In this document: positions 31,270 to 39,243 of the stretch, piece by piece | Layout of the letters: each line of letters opens with the position of its first letter | Numbering within the stretch: position 1 is the first letter of the stretch | Position numbers and translations under genes: made by a program | Notes under the pieces: model-generated | The model's database searches: none | Seen by the model: only the letters and a program-made list of their open reading frames with translations | What the model was told of the DNA's origin: nothing | IMG/VR virus record: IMGVR_UViG_3300042507_003200 | Coordinates: 1 to 40,262 of that record | Source of the DNA: a virus | Length of the DNA: 40,262 bases | Reading direction: 5' to 3' (one strand)

Positions 31270-31919
31270 CACTTCACCTTGGCTTCGGGCGGGTTCATGC
31301 CCTGCTTCTTCAGGTGGTTGCGATACCACTTGACGTAGCCACGTTTCTTCTCGTCCAGGCCGAACTTCTCCTGCACCTTCTCGAAGATCTTGTCGTCGGT
31401 CAGCTTGCCTTCCATGATCAGGTCTTGGAACATCTGGGCAGCCGACTGCTTTTTCTCGCCAGTCTTCTTCGCAGGTGTCTTGACGACCGGATCGATGGCG
31501 CGGCGACCTGCCTTGACGACCTCGGTGGATTTGGTCTTGGCGGCAGTTTTTGCCGGCGCGGCCTTCTTGGTTACGGGCTTGGCGGCAGTCTTCTCGGCGG
31601 CCGCGGCTTTCTTGGTGGTTGCCATTTCTAGCTCCTGTTTACTCACGTTGATGATCTGGCCCAGGTAATCCAAGGCCTCCTTGGTCGCCCCGATGTTCTG
31701 GCTGTAGCTCAGGTAGAGCTGGCAGGCCTTCTCAGCGGGGTATCCTTCCATCGGCGTGAACCGCTGGTCGAATGACTCCGCCGACGTCTTCTGGACTTCG
31801 AGTCCAGTGCTAACGTCGAGCGGAATATACTTGACATGCCCATTGACGCGCTCGACCTGAATGCAGGTGCGACGCTGATGGTCATGGTACGGCATGACGA
31901 CTAAATTCTTCTTGGCCAT
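31269..31919 (-). CDS. Protein with histone H1-like basic linker and shared C-terminal domain
   Basis: Residues 1-98 are a mixed soluble domain; about 99-157 is a lysine-alanine-proline linker (KKAAPAKTAAKTKSTE) like bacterial H1 tails; 159-211 is a helical domain (AAQMFQDLIMEGKLTDDKIF, then KFGLDEKKRGYVKWYRNHLK). The C-terminal domain recurs in the gene at 32274-32747. DNA binding is likely from composition; function is unknown. GGAGAAG precedes ATG 31919. Confidence 0.75.
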   Translation of the reverse strand: MAKKNLVVMPYHDHQRRTCIQVERVNGHVKYIPLDVSTGLEVQKTSAESFDQRFTPMEGYPAEKACQLYLSYSQNIGATKEALDYLGQIINVSKQELEMATTKKAAAAEKTAAKPVTKKAAPAKTAAKTKSTEVVKAGRRAIDPVVKTPAKKTGEKKQSAAQMFQDLIMEGKLTDDKIFEKVQEKFGLDEKKRGYVKWYRNHLKKQGMNPPEAKVK

Positions 31920-32140
31920 TACTTCTTCTCCCCGGCTAGTTTGTTGGCGAACACTGACAGCTCAAGCAGGCCTTGCATCAGCACCTGGGCTTCAGGCCAG
32001 TACTGAGGCCCGTAGACCTGCCAGTGGAATTGCACGGCGCCGCCCTTCTTGGTGACGAGCGCACGAGGTCCACCATCGATGTACAGCTGGAAGCGCTGCT
32101 CGTCGTGGGTACTCTCGTCGCGAATTTCGATGGTGTCCAT
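31919..32140 (-). CDS. Hypothetical protein, 73 aa
   Basis: A small beta-rich protein (RDESTHDEQRFQLYIDGG, VQFHWQVYGPQYWPEAQVLM) with a helical end. It is coupled to both neighbours by TAATG overlaps, and GGAG precedes ATG 32140. No family is recognised. Confidence 0.7.
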   Translation of the reverse strand: MDTIEIRDESTHDEQRFQLYIDGGPRALVTKKGGAVQFHWQVYGPQYWPEAQVLMQGLLELSVFANKLAGEKK

Positions 32141-32271
32141 TACAGGAACTCCGGGCGGCGGATCTTGCCACCGACCGGTTCAGCCAAACGCTGGAAGTCG
32201 GCGGCGAGAATATCCTCAGGCACGATGAAGTCAGTGACTACACCGGTACGAAAGTGGACACGGACCTTCAT
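32140..32271 (-). CDS. Hypothetical protein, 43 aa
   Basis: The start is ATG 32271 (MKVRVHFRTGVVTDFIVPED), two bases after the upstream stop; the longer open frame is a shadow. The protein is a small beta-alpha unit with a basic end (GGKIRRPEFL). No function is recognised. Confidence 0.65.
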   Translation of the reverse strand: MKVRVHFRTGVVTDFIVPEDILAADFQRLAEPVGGKIRRPEFL

Positions 32272-32273
32272 GA

Positions 32274-32747
32274 TTAGGCGTCCTGGGGCAGGCGGCCGGT
32301 GCGCTTCATTTCGCAGCGATACCACGTGGGGTAGTGGCGCTTGGAGTTGTCCAGATTGAACTTCTCCTTGATCACGTCCCAGACCTCTTGGTTAGTCTTG
32401 CCGTCGAGGATCAGGGCACGTGCCGTGGCCGAGATGCCCTCGCGCTTCGGCGCAGCTGTCTTTGGTTCAGCAACTTTGAAACGACGACCATCTACTTTGG
32501 GGGTGTCCTTATCACCAGAAGTGAAGACAACGTTTTGCTTCTTGGCAGGTGCCTTGGCCGCAGGCTGCTTCAGCGACTGGAGATGGAGCTCAGCCATGGC
32601 GACCTTGCACGCGAAACGACCGTCAGTCATCTTCTCGATGAAGAAGTCGTAGTCGCGTGCTTGGATGCCCAGCTTGCGCAGGATGGTGGTGGCGGAATCG
32701 CGACGAGCAAGGATCTTGACGGCGTTGGCTTGGATGGTCTTGGACAT
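32274..32747 (-). CDS. Second H1-like protein, paralogue of the one at 31269-31919
   Basis: The 157-residue protein has an N-terminal helical domain (1-55), a basic linker (QPAAKAPAKKQN, VAEPKTAAPKREG) and the shared C-terminal domain at 104-154 (ALILDGKTNQEVWDVIKEKF, then NSKRHYPTWYRCEMKRTGRL). It is the first gene after promoter P3, so it is probably well expressed. It may bind or compact DNA. Confidence 0.75.
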   Translation of the reverse strand: MSKTIQANAVKILARRDSATTILRKLGIQARDYDFFIEKMTDGRFACKVAMAELHLQSLKQPAAKAPAKKQNVVFTSGDKDTPKVDGRRFKVAEPKTAAPKREGISATARALILDGKTNQEVWDVIKEKFNLDNSKRHYPTWYRCEMKRTGRLPQDA

Positions 32748-32769
32748 GGTGGTTTCCTCAGCAAGGTTC

Positions 32770-32786
32770 CGGTCGATGTGTGACCG
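32770..32786 (-). other. 5'-terminal stem-loop of the P3 transcript
   Basis: CGGTC (32786-32782) pairs with GACCG (32774-32770) around a seven-base loop, starting at the predicted +1 (about 32787). The following AACCTTGCTGAGGA is the same as in the P1 leader. Confidence 0.65.
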
Positions 32787-32793
32787 TGATTAG

Positions 32794-32822
32794 ATCTTAG
32801 CACGGCACAATGGACTTGTAAA
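32794..32822 (-). promoter_or_regulatory. Sigma70-type promoter P3 for the H1-like and nucleotide genes
   Basis: TTTACA (32822-32817), 17 bases, TAAGAT (32799-32794) on the minus strand. TGTTTACAAGTCC matches P4, and GTCCATTG in the spacer resembles P1. It re-initiates transcription after the SNF2 helicase gene. Confidence 0.8.
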
Positions 32823-32835
32823 CACCTATTTTCAA

Positions 32836-34305
32836 CTATTTGCGCAAATTTTTCAGGGCATCGAACAAAGCATTCTGCCCCTTGCGCTTCGACTTCACAG
32901 CAGCCAAGACTGCCTCATCGATAGTGCCCTTAGCCATGATGTGATGACAGAAGACCTTCTTGCTCTTGTTGCCTTGGCGCAGCACGCGGCGGATGAACTG
33001 GTCATAGAGCTCGTAGTCCCACGTCAGCGAGTGCCAGCACACATGGTTGCCCATCTCCTGCAGGTTCAGTCCGTGAGCCATCGCCTGTGGGTGGCCCAGC
33101 AGCACCGGCAGCTTGCCTGCGTTCCAAAGCGCCTCCAGCTCAGCCGACCGCTTCGCACTCACACCGCCACCGATGTACGGCACGTCCTGACCGAGCTTCT
33201 CGCGCAGCCGATCGAGGTCATGCTCGAAGTCGTACGCCACCAGCAGCGGGGAACCCTGCAGCTCCTCGATGAGGTCGGCCAAAGCATCGACCTTCTCGGT
33301 GTGCAGGTTCACCCACTCGCGCTTGGACTTGGGCAGCTTGACCAGTGCCTGCACCTCCGGGTCGAGGTAGATGCCACCGTTGGCCACCTGCCTGCACTTC
33401 ATGGAGGCAGCTGCTGCGGTGGAGGCAACGATGACCTTGGAATCGAGCTTGGCGATCAGATCCTCCTCCAACTGGTCATACACACGCATGACGCTATCAG
33501 GCAGGTCGACGCGGATGTTGTTCTCAATCAGCGTAGGCATGTCGAGGTAGTCGTCAGCCGCCATGCGCAGCGCCAGTGGGCGGATGCGGTCATAAATCTC
33601 CTGCTCCGCGCCCTCACGGATATTCCAACTGAAGCCGTCGTGGCTGGGCACGAAGTACTTCATTCGGTAGTGGCTGATGTAGGGACCCAGGGTCCGGCCC
33701 TGGTCCAGCACGAAGCACTGACCGAAGAGGTCCAGCAGGCCGTTCGACGCCGGCGAGCCAGTGAGGCCCCAGCGGCGACGGAAGGTGTTGAGCACCAGCT
33801 TCAGTGCCTTGAAGCGGTTGGTATTGGTGTGCTTGAACTTGGACAGCTCGTCGACGACCAGGGTATCGAACCCCAGTGCCTTGAAGCGACGCAGGTCCAC
33901 GTCAACCTTGGTCTTGCCTGTAGCTGTCTTGGTCTTCTTGACCTGCAGCAGCCAGTCCAAGCCCTCAGGGTTGATCACGTAGACGTCTGCCTCAGACTTT
34001 AGGGCCTCATCCTTCTTGGGGCCATGGAGCACAGCCACCTTGATGCCGCCGAAGTCAGTCCACTTGTCTACCTCCTTGGGCCAGACGCTGTAGCATACGC
34101 GCAGCGGCGCGATGAGCAGGACCTTATCGAGGACCTGCTTTTGCTTGAGCAGCTTAATGGCAGCCAGCGTGATGCTGGTCTTACCGAGACCCGGATCCAA
34201 GAACAGCGCAGATGCCGCGTGCTCGAGCAAGAATTTCACGGCCTTCTTTTGATAGGCGTGCGGTTGCCACGGCTTCGATAACGGCTTGAAAAGCTCGGAT
34301 TGCAT
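32836..34305 (-). CDS. SNF2-family DNA helicase/translocase
   Basis: The 489-residue protein has the SF2 motifs of SNF2-like enzymes: motif I LDPGLGKTS near residue 36, motif II VVDELSKF, motif III WGLTGSPASNG, and C-terminal QAMAHGLNLQEM with motif VI QFIRRVLRQG. It moves on duplex DNA and may remodel replication or recombination intermediates. ATG 34305 (MQSELFKPL) is chosen because GAGGT is at proper distance; ATG 34311 is possible. It overlaps the VRR-NUC gene by 125 bases. Confidence 0.9.
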   Translation of the reverse strand: MQSELFKPLSKPWQPHAYQKKAVKFLLEHAASALFLDPGLGKTSITLAAIKLLKQKQVLDKVLLIAPLRVCYSVWPKEVDKWTDFGGIKVAVLHGPKKDEALKSEADVYVINPEGLDWLLQVKKTKTATGKTKVDVDLRRFKALGFDTLVVDELSKFKHTNTNRFKALKLVLNTFRRRWGLTGSPASNGLLDLFGQCFVLDQGRTLGPYISHYRMKYFVPSHDGFSWNIREGAEQEIYDRIRPLALRMAADDYLDMPTLIENNIRVDLPDSVMRVYDQLEEDLIAKLDSKVIVASTAAAASMKCRQVANGGIYLDPEVQALVKLPKSKREWVNLHTEKVDALADLIEELQGSPLLVAYDFEHDLDRLREKLGQDVPYIGGGVSAKRSAELEALWNAGKLPVLLGHPQAMAHGLNLQEMGNHVCWHSLTWDYELYDQFIRRVLRQGNKSKKVFCHHIMAKGTIDEAVLAAVKSKRKGQNALFDALKNLRK

Positions 34306-34549
34306 TGTCATGTACCTCAACTTGATAGCCCAACTTGCGCAGCTGAGCGTGGATGTATTCTTGCTTGGGCTCAGGTTCCTCGCCAGGACGCTTGAACTCA
34401 ATCAAAAGTGGCTTCCCACCAGGAAGCCAGAAGATTCGGTCTGGGTAGCCTGTGTCGCCCGGCGTAACCAGCTTGGAACCCACGATCCCGAGATGTTTCC
34501 AGACGAGATCGCAGGTGTCCTGCTCAATTTTCGATTCAAGCTCACGCAT
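34181..34549 (-). CDS. VRR-NUC domain nuclease
   Basis: The 122-residue protein has the PD-(D/E)xK site of VRR-NUC nucleases: GYPDRIF with D37 and LLIEFKRPG with E51 and K53, then KQEYIHAQLRKLGYQVEV. Such phage proteins act as structure-specific nucleases, usually next to an SNF2 helicase, as here. Its last 40 residues are encoded in a second frame of the SNF2 start. ATG 34549 overlaps the upstream stop as TGATG. Confidence 0.9.
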   Translation of the reverse strand: MRELESKIEQDTCDLVWKHLGIVGSKLVTPGDTGYPDRIFWLPGGKPLLIEFKRPGEEPEPKQEYIHAQLRKLGYQVEVHDNAIRAFQAVIEAVATARLSKEGREILARARGICAVLGSGSR

Positions 34550-34782
34550 CAACCACGGCCTTGGCGTTCAGCCGTAGTCTGGCAATGCACACAGCGAACT
34601 CGACCCATCTCCAAGCGCTTAGCGAGCATGTCTTCGCCGCAGTCAAAGCAGGTCTCGCCATCCCAGCCAGCGAATCGAGGTTCGTCGCACTGACGTACGC
34701 GGGCCTGAGCGATCTTCTCCTCGACCTGAGCCAGCTGCAGGCGCTCGGCCATTTCCAAGGTCTTATCGTTCAGGCCACTCAT
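34549..34782 (-). CDS. TraR/DksA-like zinc-finger protein
   Basis: The 77-residue protein has an N-terminal helix and a four-cysteine zinc motif (CFDCGED...RLEMGRVRCVHCQ) of the DksA/TraR family. Short members such as TraR bind in the RNA polymerase secondary channel and alter promoter choice. It is the only candidate transcription factor seen in this genome. ATG 34782 overlaps the exonuclease stop as TGATG. Confidence 0.85.
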   Translation of the reverse strand: MSGLNDKTLEMAERLQLAQVEEKIAQARVRQCDEPRFAGWDGETCFDCGEDMLAKRLEMGRVRCVHCQTTAERQGRG

Positions 34783-35348
34783 CACTTGCCGCCTTTCAGG
34801 TGCTTGAACACCTTGATGGCGTGCAGTGCCTGCGTCTTGGCGTCGTCCAGGGCGTTGTGGTAAGTACCAGTCCGCTCGGTCTTGATCTGGGGAGCCAGGT
34901 TCTTCAGCGTGCGGAAGCAGCGGTTGTTCCAGAACTCCCAGCCGTTCTTGACGCCGGTGGCAGCATACAGGTTGATCAGGATGGCGTTGTCGAAGTCGCT
35001 GCCATTGCCCCAGACCTGCACGCTCCTGGCGCCGAACTGATGGAGGTACTCGTTGAACAGCACCAAGGCCTTGTCCAGCGGCTTGTTGCCTCGGGCAGCG
35101 CGCGCCTGCTTCAGCACCTTCTGGGCCTCAGGCGACTGCTTCTCCCACCAGGCCACCGTCTCAGGATCGGTGTGCAAGCCAACCTCCTCGCAGCTGGCCA
35201 CCTTGATGACGGTGTAGAACTCCGGGCCGAGCTTGCCGGTATCGGCATCGAAGGCCACTGCACCGATGGACAGGACCGAGCAGCCGGCACGGCGGCCCAG
35301 CGTTTCCAAGTCCACCATCACGTTCTTCATCGGGTTCATTTCGCTCAT
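34782..35348 (-). CDS. 3'-5' exonuclease, DnaQ-like (DEDDh)
   Basis: The 188-residue protein has Exo I VMVDLETLG (D13, E15), Exo II WGNGSDFDNAIL and Exo III YHNALDDAKTQA with the H-x4-D pattern, typical of phage single-strand exonucleases of the RNase T superfamily. It may trim or proofread during replication or repair. AAGGAG is 8 bases before ATG 35348. The adjacent PD-(D/E)xK nuclease is in the same operon. Confidence 0.9.
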   Translation of the reverse strand: MSEMNPMKNVMVDLETLGRRAGCSVLSIGAVAFDADTGKLGPEFYTVIKVASCEEVGLHTDPETVAWWEKQSPEAQKVLKQARAARGNKPLDKALVLFNEYLHQFGARSVQVWGNGSDFDNAILINLYAATGVKNGWEFWNNRCFRTLKNLAPQIKTERTGTYHNALDDAKTQALHAIKVFKHLKGGK

Positions 35349-35360
35349 TTCAACATCTCC

Positions 35361-36107
35361 TTAGTATTTGCACAGACCGGGACCGCCGGCCGCTTTCTTG
35401 GATTGACCATACCAACACCACTTGCACTTGTCATTGGGACGTGGCGCAAAGATCTTGTCGCTCATCATCGGCTTGACTCGTTTCTCCCACTTCTTCTTCA
35501 GCATCGGAATATCAGCCCGCGTGAAGAGCATGTCCTCAGGTTGCTCCGGGTAGATCGTGCCTTGATCGAGGTAGACCAGACGGGGCAGCACCTTCTCAAT
35601 ATGGGGATGGAGCAGCAGCGCTGACAAGGCGTAGAGCTCCAGCTGCTCGACGTAGTCTTCATTCTGCTCGACGCGGAACTTACCCGTCTTCCAGTCGGTC
35701 ACGATCAGGGTTTCCAGATCTTGGTGATGGGCGCAGTCGAGCTTGATGCGCACCCAGCACTGAGTCCAATTATCCCACTGGGTCTCGTCCCAGTCCTTGG
35801 TGAAGGCCCAGTTGTCTTCGACGACCATCCCGTTGATTTTCTTCTTGTACTGAGCCTTCATCATCTTGAACTCGGCTTCGAACGCCTTCAGCTCGACCGG
35901 GAAGGTGCGCGCCTTGATCTTGCCTTTGATGTACTGCTCAGCCAGATCATGGATGGCGGCTCCGCGGTTCAGTGCATCGCTACCAGGCTCCTTGATCCTG
36001 TCCACGTGCTTGAGTTTGCACTTCAATGGGCATTGTTTATAGTCGCTGTAGCGGCTGAAGGACCAGCTCGTGATTTGCTTGATGGGTATTACTTTCTTCG
36101 TGGCCAT
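35361..36107 (-). CDS. Cas4/RecB-like PD-(D/E)xK nuclease with iron-sulfur cysteines
   Basis: The 248-residue protein has the RecB-type motif LIVTDWKTGK with D and K, plus a helix with QLELYAL. Cysteines at the N-terminus (YKQCPLKCK) and three near the C-terminus (CKWCWYG...LCKY) fit the split 4Fe-4S site of AddB, Cas4 and related exonucleases. It is probably a recombination or end-processing nuclease. ATG 36107 overlaps the polymerase stop as TAATG. Confidence 0.88.
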   Translation of the reverse strand: MATKKVIPIKQITSWSFSRYSDYKQCPLKCKLKHVDRIKEPGSDALNRGAAIHDLAEQYIKGKIKARTFPVELKAFEAEFKMMKAQYKKKINGMVVEDNWAFTKDWDETQWDNWTQCWVRIKLDCAHHQDLETLIVTDWKTGKFRVEQNEDYVEQLELYALSALLLHPHIEKVLPRLVYLDQGTIYPEQPEDMLFTRADIPMLKKKWEKRVKPMMSDKIFAPRPNDKCKWCWYGQSKKAAGGPGLCKY

Positions 36108-38032
36108 TACAGCACCTTGCCTTTCTTGTCGTAGTCCTGGAGTTCATCCCAGTTGGTTGAGGAGATTGCTCCCTCACTAAGAATGGGAACGTCGAACTCC
36201 ACGCTCTCCATGCACTTGCACAGCACTTCCATCTCGGTCTTGAGGATCTTCTTCGGCACGCTGGCTGTGACCTGGTCATGTACGTTGAGGACGATCTTCG
36301 CCTCAGGTGCCTTGACAGCGTGGTAGCGAATGAGTGCCTCCTTGGTACAGTCAGCAGCTGAGCCCTGAATGAGCACGTTGACCAGCTTGTAGTCGAACTC
36401 GCGGATGCGGCCATCAACCAACTTGGGCTCCTCGCAGTAGTACTCACGGCCACCCCAGGTGCGGATGGGCTCCTTGTTCCGCGCCCGCAGCTTCATGTCT
36501 TGGTACATCTGCTTGAGACCAGGGTAGAGCTGCAGAATTGCCTTCTTCAACTCACTGGACTCCTCGACCGTCATGTCGTTCTTGTCCGCCAGCTTGCCCA
36601 CGCCCATGCCGTAGATCAGGCCGAGGTTCGTGTTCTTCACCGGCTTACGGTCGTAGAACTTGCCCATCTTCTCGAGCTCCGCCTTGGCGTAGTCGTGGAA
36701 GTCAATCCAGGGGTTCTCGATGTATTTGTCCATCAAGCTGCCGCCATCGAAGTGCGCCAGAATCCGTGGTTCCTGCTGGGAGTAGTCGCGGTCGATGAAG
36801 ACCTCGCCTTTGAACGGCGTGATGTAGCTCCGCACCTTGGGCAGCGGAGGCAGATCTTTCCACGGGCACTTGGGCAGCTTCTTGGCCTTGGCAGGATCCC
36901 GCTCGTCATGGGCGAAGATGGCCGCAAAGGTCTTGGGGATGTTCTGGAAGTTGGGTGTGCTCGACAGACGGCCGGTGCGCGTACCCACATTGGAATCACC
37001 CGATGGCGACTTGATCTGGTTCCAGGTGGTGAAGATCAGCCCACCTGACGCGTTGGCGGTATTAAGCCACGGCTGCATGAAGGTGTTCAGGCAGGTGTTC
37101 AGCTGGGTGCGATACTTCAGTACAGCCAGCAGCACCTTGTCCGTGACGCCCAGCAGCAAGGCCTCCTTGTTCGTCTGGAACTTGCCTGTCGGCGTACGCG
37201 GCATCAGGTCAGGATTCGCCTTGCCTGCGGCCACCATAGCGTCAACCAGTTGAGCTCCTGAGTCGAGGTTGATGTCTGCATCAGCCTTGAGTGTTTTGAT
37301 GATCCAGGCATCAATCTGGATGCGCCAGTCGTTGTACGTGGCCACGTCCTTGACTAGCCTAGCGTGGTCCATCTGCAAACCTTGGCGCTCCATCTCCAAC
37401 AGGATGGGCATGAGCTTCCGCTCGCGGTCATAGGAGACCAGCATGCCACGGTCGACGGTTTTCTTCCACAGCATGTTGAAGATCGCCTCAGTGCGATCGA
37501 CGTCGCCGTTGGCGTACTTGCCCACTAGGTCGCCAGGCGCGTAGGCGATGTAGCGACCGAAGTAGTGGTCAGAATTCTTGGACTTGCTGATCTTGACGCC
37601 AGGCACGGGCTGGTTAGCTACAAACCATTCGCCCACTGCGTCTTGCTCCTCGGCCGGCATGTCGAGCAGGCGGGTAGCCGACGGCTTGAGTCCCAGCTCT
37701 TGCTGATGCGGGTCGTCGAGGAACAGCAGGAACATCGTGTCGTGGATCTTGTCCCAGGTCGGGATGGGGAGCTCGAAGTGCACTTCAGCCACATCCACGT
37801 CGAACTTGCCGTTTTGGAACAGCAGACCTTCTTTGTGTGACCAAGCCTTGACTAGCTCGGCCTGAGCTTCGGACCAGCAGCAGTTGTTGCCAGTCGGATG
37901 GCCCCAGGCGTAGTACTTGGACTTCTTGCCTGGGTACTTGATGGACACACCCACCGGAATGGGCGGATACTTCGGACGACCTTCGATGCCGAAGGTTTCG
38001 AAGTCGATGGTGACTGGCTTAGGCTGCTTCAT
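36107..38032 (-). CDS. DNA polymerase, family A, with 3'-5' exonuclease
   Basis: The 641-residue replicative polymerase has Exo I IDFET (D10, E12), Exo II FQNGKFD (D78) and Exo III Y173...D177. Polymerase motif A is RDYSQQEPR with D416; motif B is RKPVKNTNLGLIYG with R462, K466 and Y474; motif C is NVHDQ with H585-D586. The residue matching E. coli F762 is Leu (L470), a variant linked with slower or more accurate synthesis. There is no 5'-nuclease domain. It overlaps both neighbours. Confidence 0.96.
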   Translation of the reverse strand: MKQPKPVTIDFETFGIEGRPKYPPIPVGVSIKYPGKKSKYYAWGHPTGNNCCWSEAQAELVKAWSHKEGLLFQNGKFDVDVAEVHFELPIPTWDKIHDTMFLLFLDDPHQQELGLKPSATRLLDMPAEEQDAVGEWFVANQPVPGVKISKSKNSDHYFGRYIAYAPGDLVGKYANGDVDRTEAIFNMLWKKTVDRGMLVSYDRERKLMPILLEMERQGLQMDHARLVKDVATYNDWRIQIDAWIIKTLKADADINLDSGAQLVDAMVAAGKANPDLMPRTPTGKFQTNKEALLLGVTDKVLLAVLKYRTQLNTCLNTFMQPWLNTANASGGLIFTTWNQIKSPSGDSNVGTRTGRLSSTPNFQNIPKTFAAIFAHDERDPAKAKKLPKCPWKDLPPLPKVRSYITPFKGEVFIDRDYSQQEPRILAHFDGGSLMDKYIENPWIDFHDYAKAELEKMGKFYDRKPVKNTNLGLIYGMGVGKLADKNDMTVEESSELKKAILQLYPGLKQMYQDMKLRARNKEPIRTWGGREYYCEEPKLVDGRIREFDYKLVNVLIQGSAADCTKEALIRYHAVKAPEAKIVLNVHDQVTASVPKKILKTEMEVLCKCMESVEFDVPILSEGAISSTNWDELQDYDKKGKVL

Positions 38033-38235
38033 GATGCTGTGCCCAGTTCAGCGCGCTCACGATCGGCGCGGGCTTTGTTGAGGCGGCTGTGGATTCGCTT
38101 GATGAACTGCTTGCGCTTGCGGCCTTTGAGCTCCTCCTTGAGGAGGGACCCGCAGGTGGCCTCGTTGGCCTCACGCAACTCATCATTCAGTGCCAGCCAC
38201 GAGAGCAAAGCCGGGTTGTTCACTGGTTTCTTCAT
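38029..38235 (-). CDS. Hypothetical basic protein, 68 aa
   Basis: A small helical, lysine and arginine-rich protein (ELKGRKRKQFIKRIHSRLNK). It overlaps the polymerase start as ATGA, which suggests co-translation. AGGAG precedes ATG 38235. It could bind nucleic acid or the polymerase; no family is recognised. Confidence 0.7.
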   Translation of the reverse strand: MKKPVNNPALLSWLALNDELREANEATCGSLLKEELKGRKRKQFIKRIHSRLNKARADRERAELGTAS

Positions 38236-38259
38236 TTGTGTTGCTCCTGTATGAAAAAG

Positions 38260-38305
38260 GCCGGCGGAGACGAGAGGGAGGTAGACTCGTCTTGGATCCG
38301 CCGGC
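38260..38305 (-). terminator. Terminator or attenuator before the polymerase genes
   Basis: TCCGCCGGC/GCCGGCGGA arms (38297-38305, 38260-38268) with an inner GACGAG/CTCGTC stem form a long hairpin followed on the minus strand by CTTTTTC. It separates the gene at 38316-39161 from the polymerase operon, perhaps lowering polymerase expression. Confidence 0.78.
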
Positions 38306-38315
38306 TGGGAAGCGA

Positions 38316-39161
38316 TCAGTACTTGCGAGCTGCGCGCTTGGCTACAGGCTTCTGAGCGGCACGGCTGCCACGCTTCGGAGGCGGAGCAGCTTCTTCCTCA
38401 TTCGGCTGGTACGGGAAGTCGATGGTGGACTTGGCTTCCTCGTGACGCTTCATGATGGCGCCCATGAGCTCGTCGGGCAAGTTCATGATGGGCTCGAAGA
38501 CCACCTTGAACTGGCTCTTCGGATCAGGCACGACCTTGACCTTGGTCACGATGCCGAAGGGCGGGCGACGCAGGGCACCAGCCACCTGCTTGACGAAGCT
38601 GGCGTAGCCCTTGACGGACGTGACAGGCAGCTTCATGAAGCCGATGGCCGTGGATTCGAAGTGCTCATCATCTTCAATGAGCTCGAACTTGCCAGCCTGG
38701 TTGAAGGTACCGGCCGGAATCAGCGCCAGCCGGCGGGTGTTGCGGCAAGCCTTGCCCCGGCCGGTATCTGCCGAGCCCCACTCGTTCATCTCGCAGCCGT
38801 CGCACAGGCCAGAGGCGCCGCACTGTTGGTTGCCTGCATCGATGACGATCTGATGTGGAGCCAGCGTCTTCTCTTCGCGGCCGAATGCGAAGCACACCGG
38901 GCCTTGAGGAGTGTCGGGGTCGTACTTGCCTTCGTAGAAGACATTCTCCAGCACCGAGTCCAGGATGACGACGGCCATCTGGTTGTTCGGCAACGGAGCG
39001 TCTTGCCAGCTGAGAATGCCGGACTTGAGACTGAAGAACTGACCTCCGCCGGTGTTGGCTTCCATGCCAGCTGCGACTTCAGCTTGCTTAGCGAGCTCTT
39101 CGTCCCATTTGACGAGGGCGGTGGTCTTGGATGCTGCGGGTTTCTTTGTAGCCATGATCAT
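38316..39161 (-). CDS. Putative single-stranded-DNA-binding or replication protein with cysteine cluster
   Basis: The 281-residue protein has a beta-rich first half (QMAVVILDSVLENVFYEG, PVCFAFGREEKTL), a four-cysteine cluster (CGASGLCDGC...GKACRNTRR) that may bind zinc, and a basic tail (KRGSRAAQKPVAKRAARKY). I recall similar proteins beside polymerases in other phages, where an OB-fold single-strand-binding role is suspected. It is cut off from the polymerase genes by a strong terminator, in line with the high dosage an SSB needs. AAGGA lies before ATG 39161; ATG 39155 is possible. Confidence 0.65.
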   Translation of the reverse strand: MIMATKKPAASKTTALVKWDEELAKQAEVAAGMEANTGGGQFFSLKSGILSWQDAPLPNNQMAVVILDSVLENVFYEGKYDPDTPQGPVCFAFGREEKTLAPHQIVIDAGNQQCGASGLCDGCEMNEWGSADTGRGKACRNTRRLALIPAGTFNQAGKFELIEDDEHFESTAIGFMKLPVTSVKGYASFVKQVAGALRRPPFGIVTKVKVVPDPKSQFKVVFEPIMNLPDELMGAIMKRHEEAKSTIDFPYQPNEEEAAPPPKRGSRAAQKPVAKRAARKY

Positions 39162-39243
39162 GGTTCCTTAGTGGTTAGTAACGAGGACTGCCTGGATGAT
39201 GAATCAGCAACCCCGAGCCAGGCCCCGAAGCTGCTGAGTAGTG
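39162..39243 (-). other. Short intergenic leader without clear signal
   Basis: An 82-base gap between the DenV-like stop and the putative SSB gene. It holds a weak hairpin around CAGCAG...TGCTG and the ribosome site AAGGA, but no promoter of the TTTACA type. Confidence 0.5.

Noticed and set aside
32941-34002. 353-residue plus-strand open frame
   Set aside because: It is antisense to the SNF2 helicase and has no independent features.
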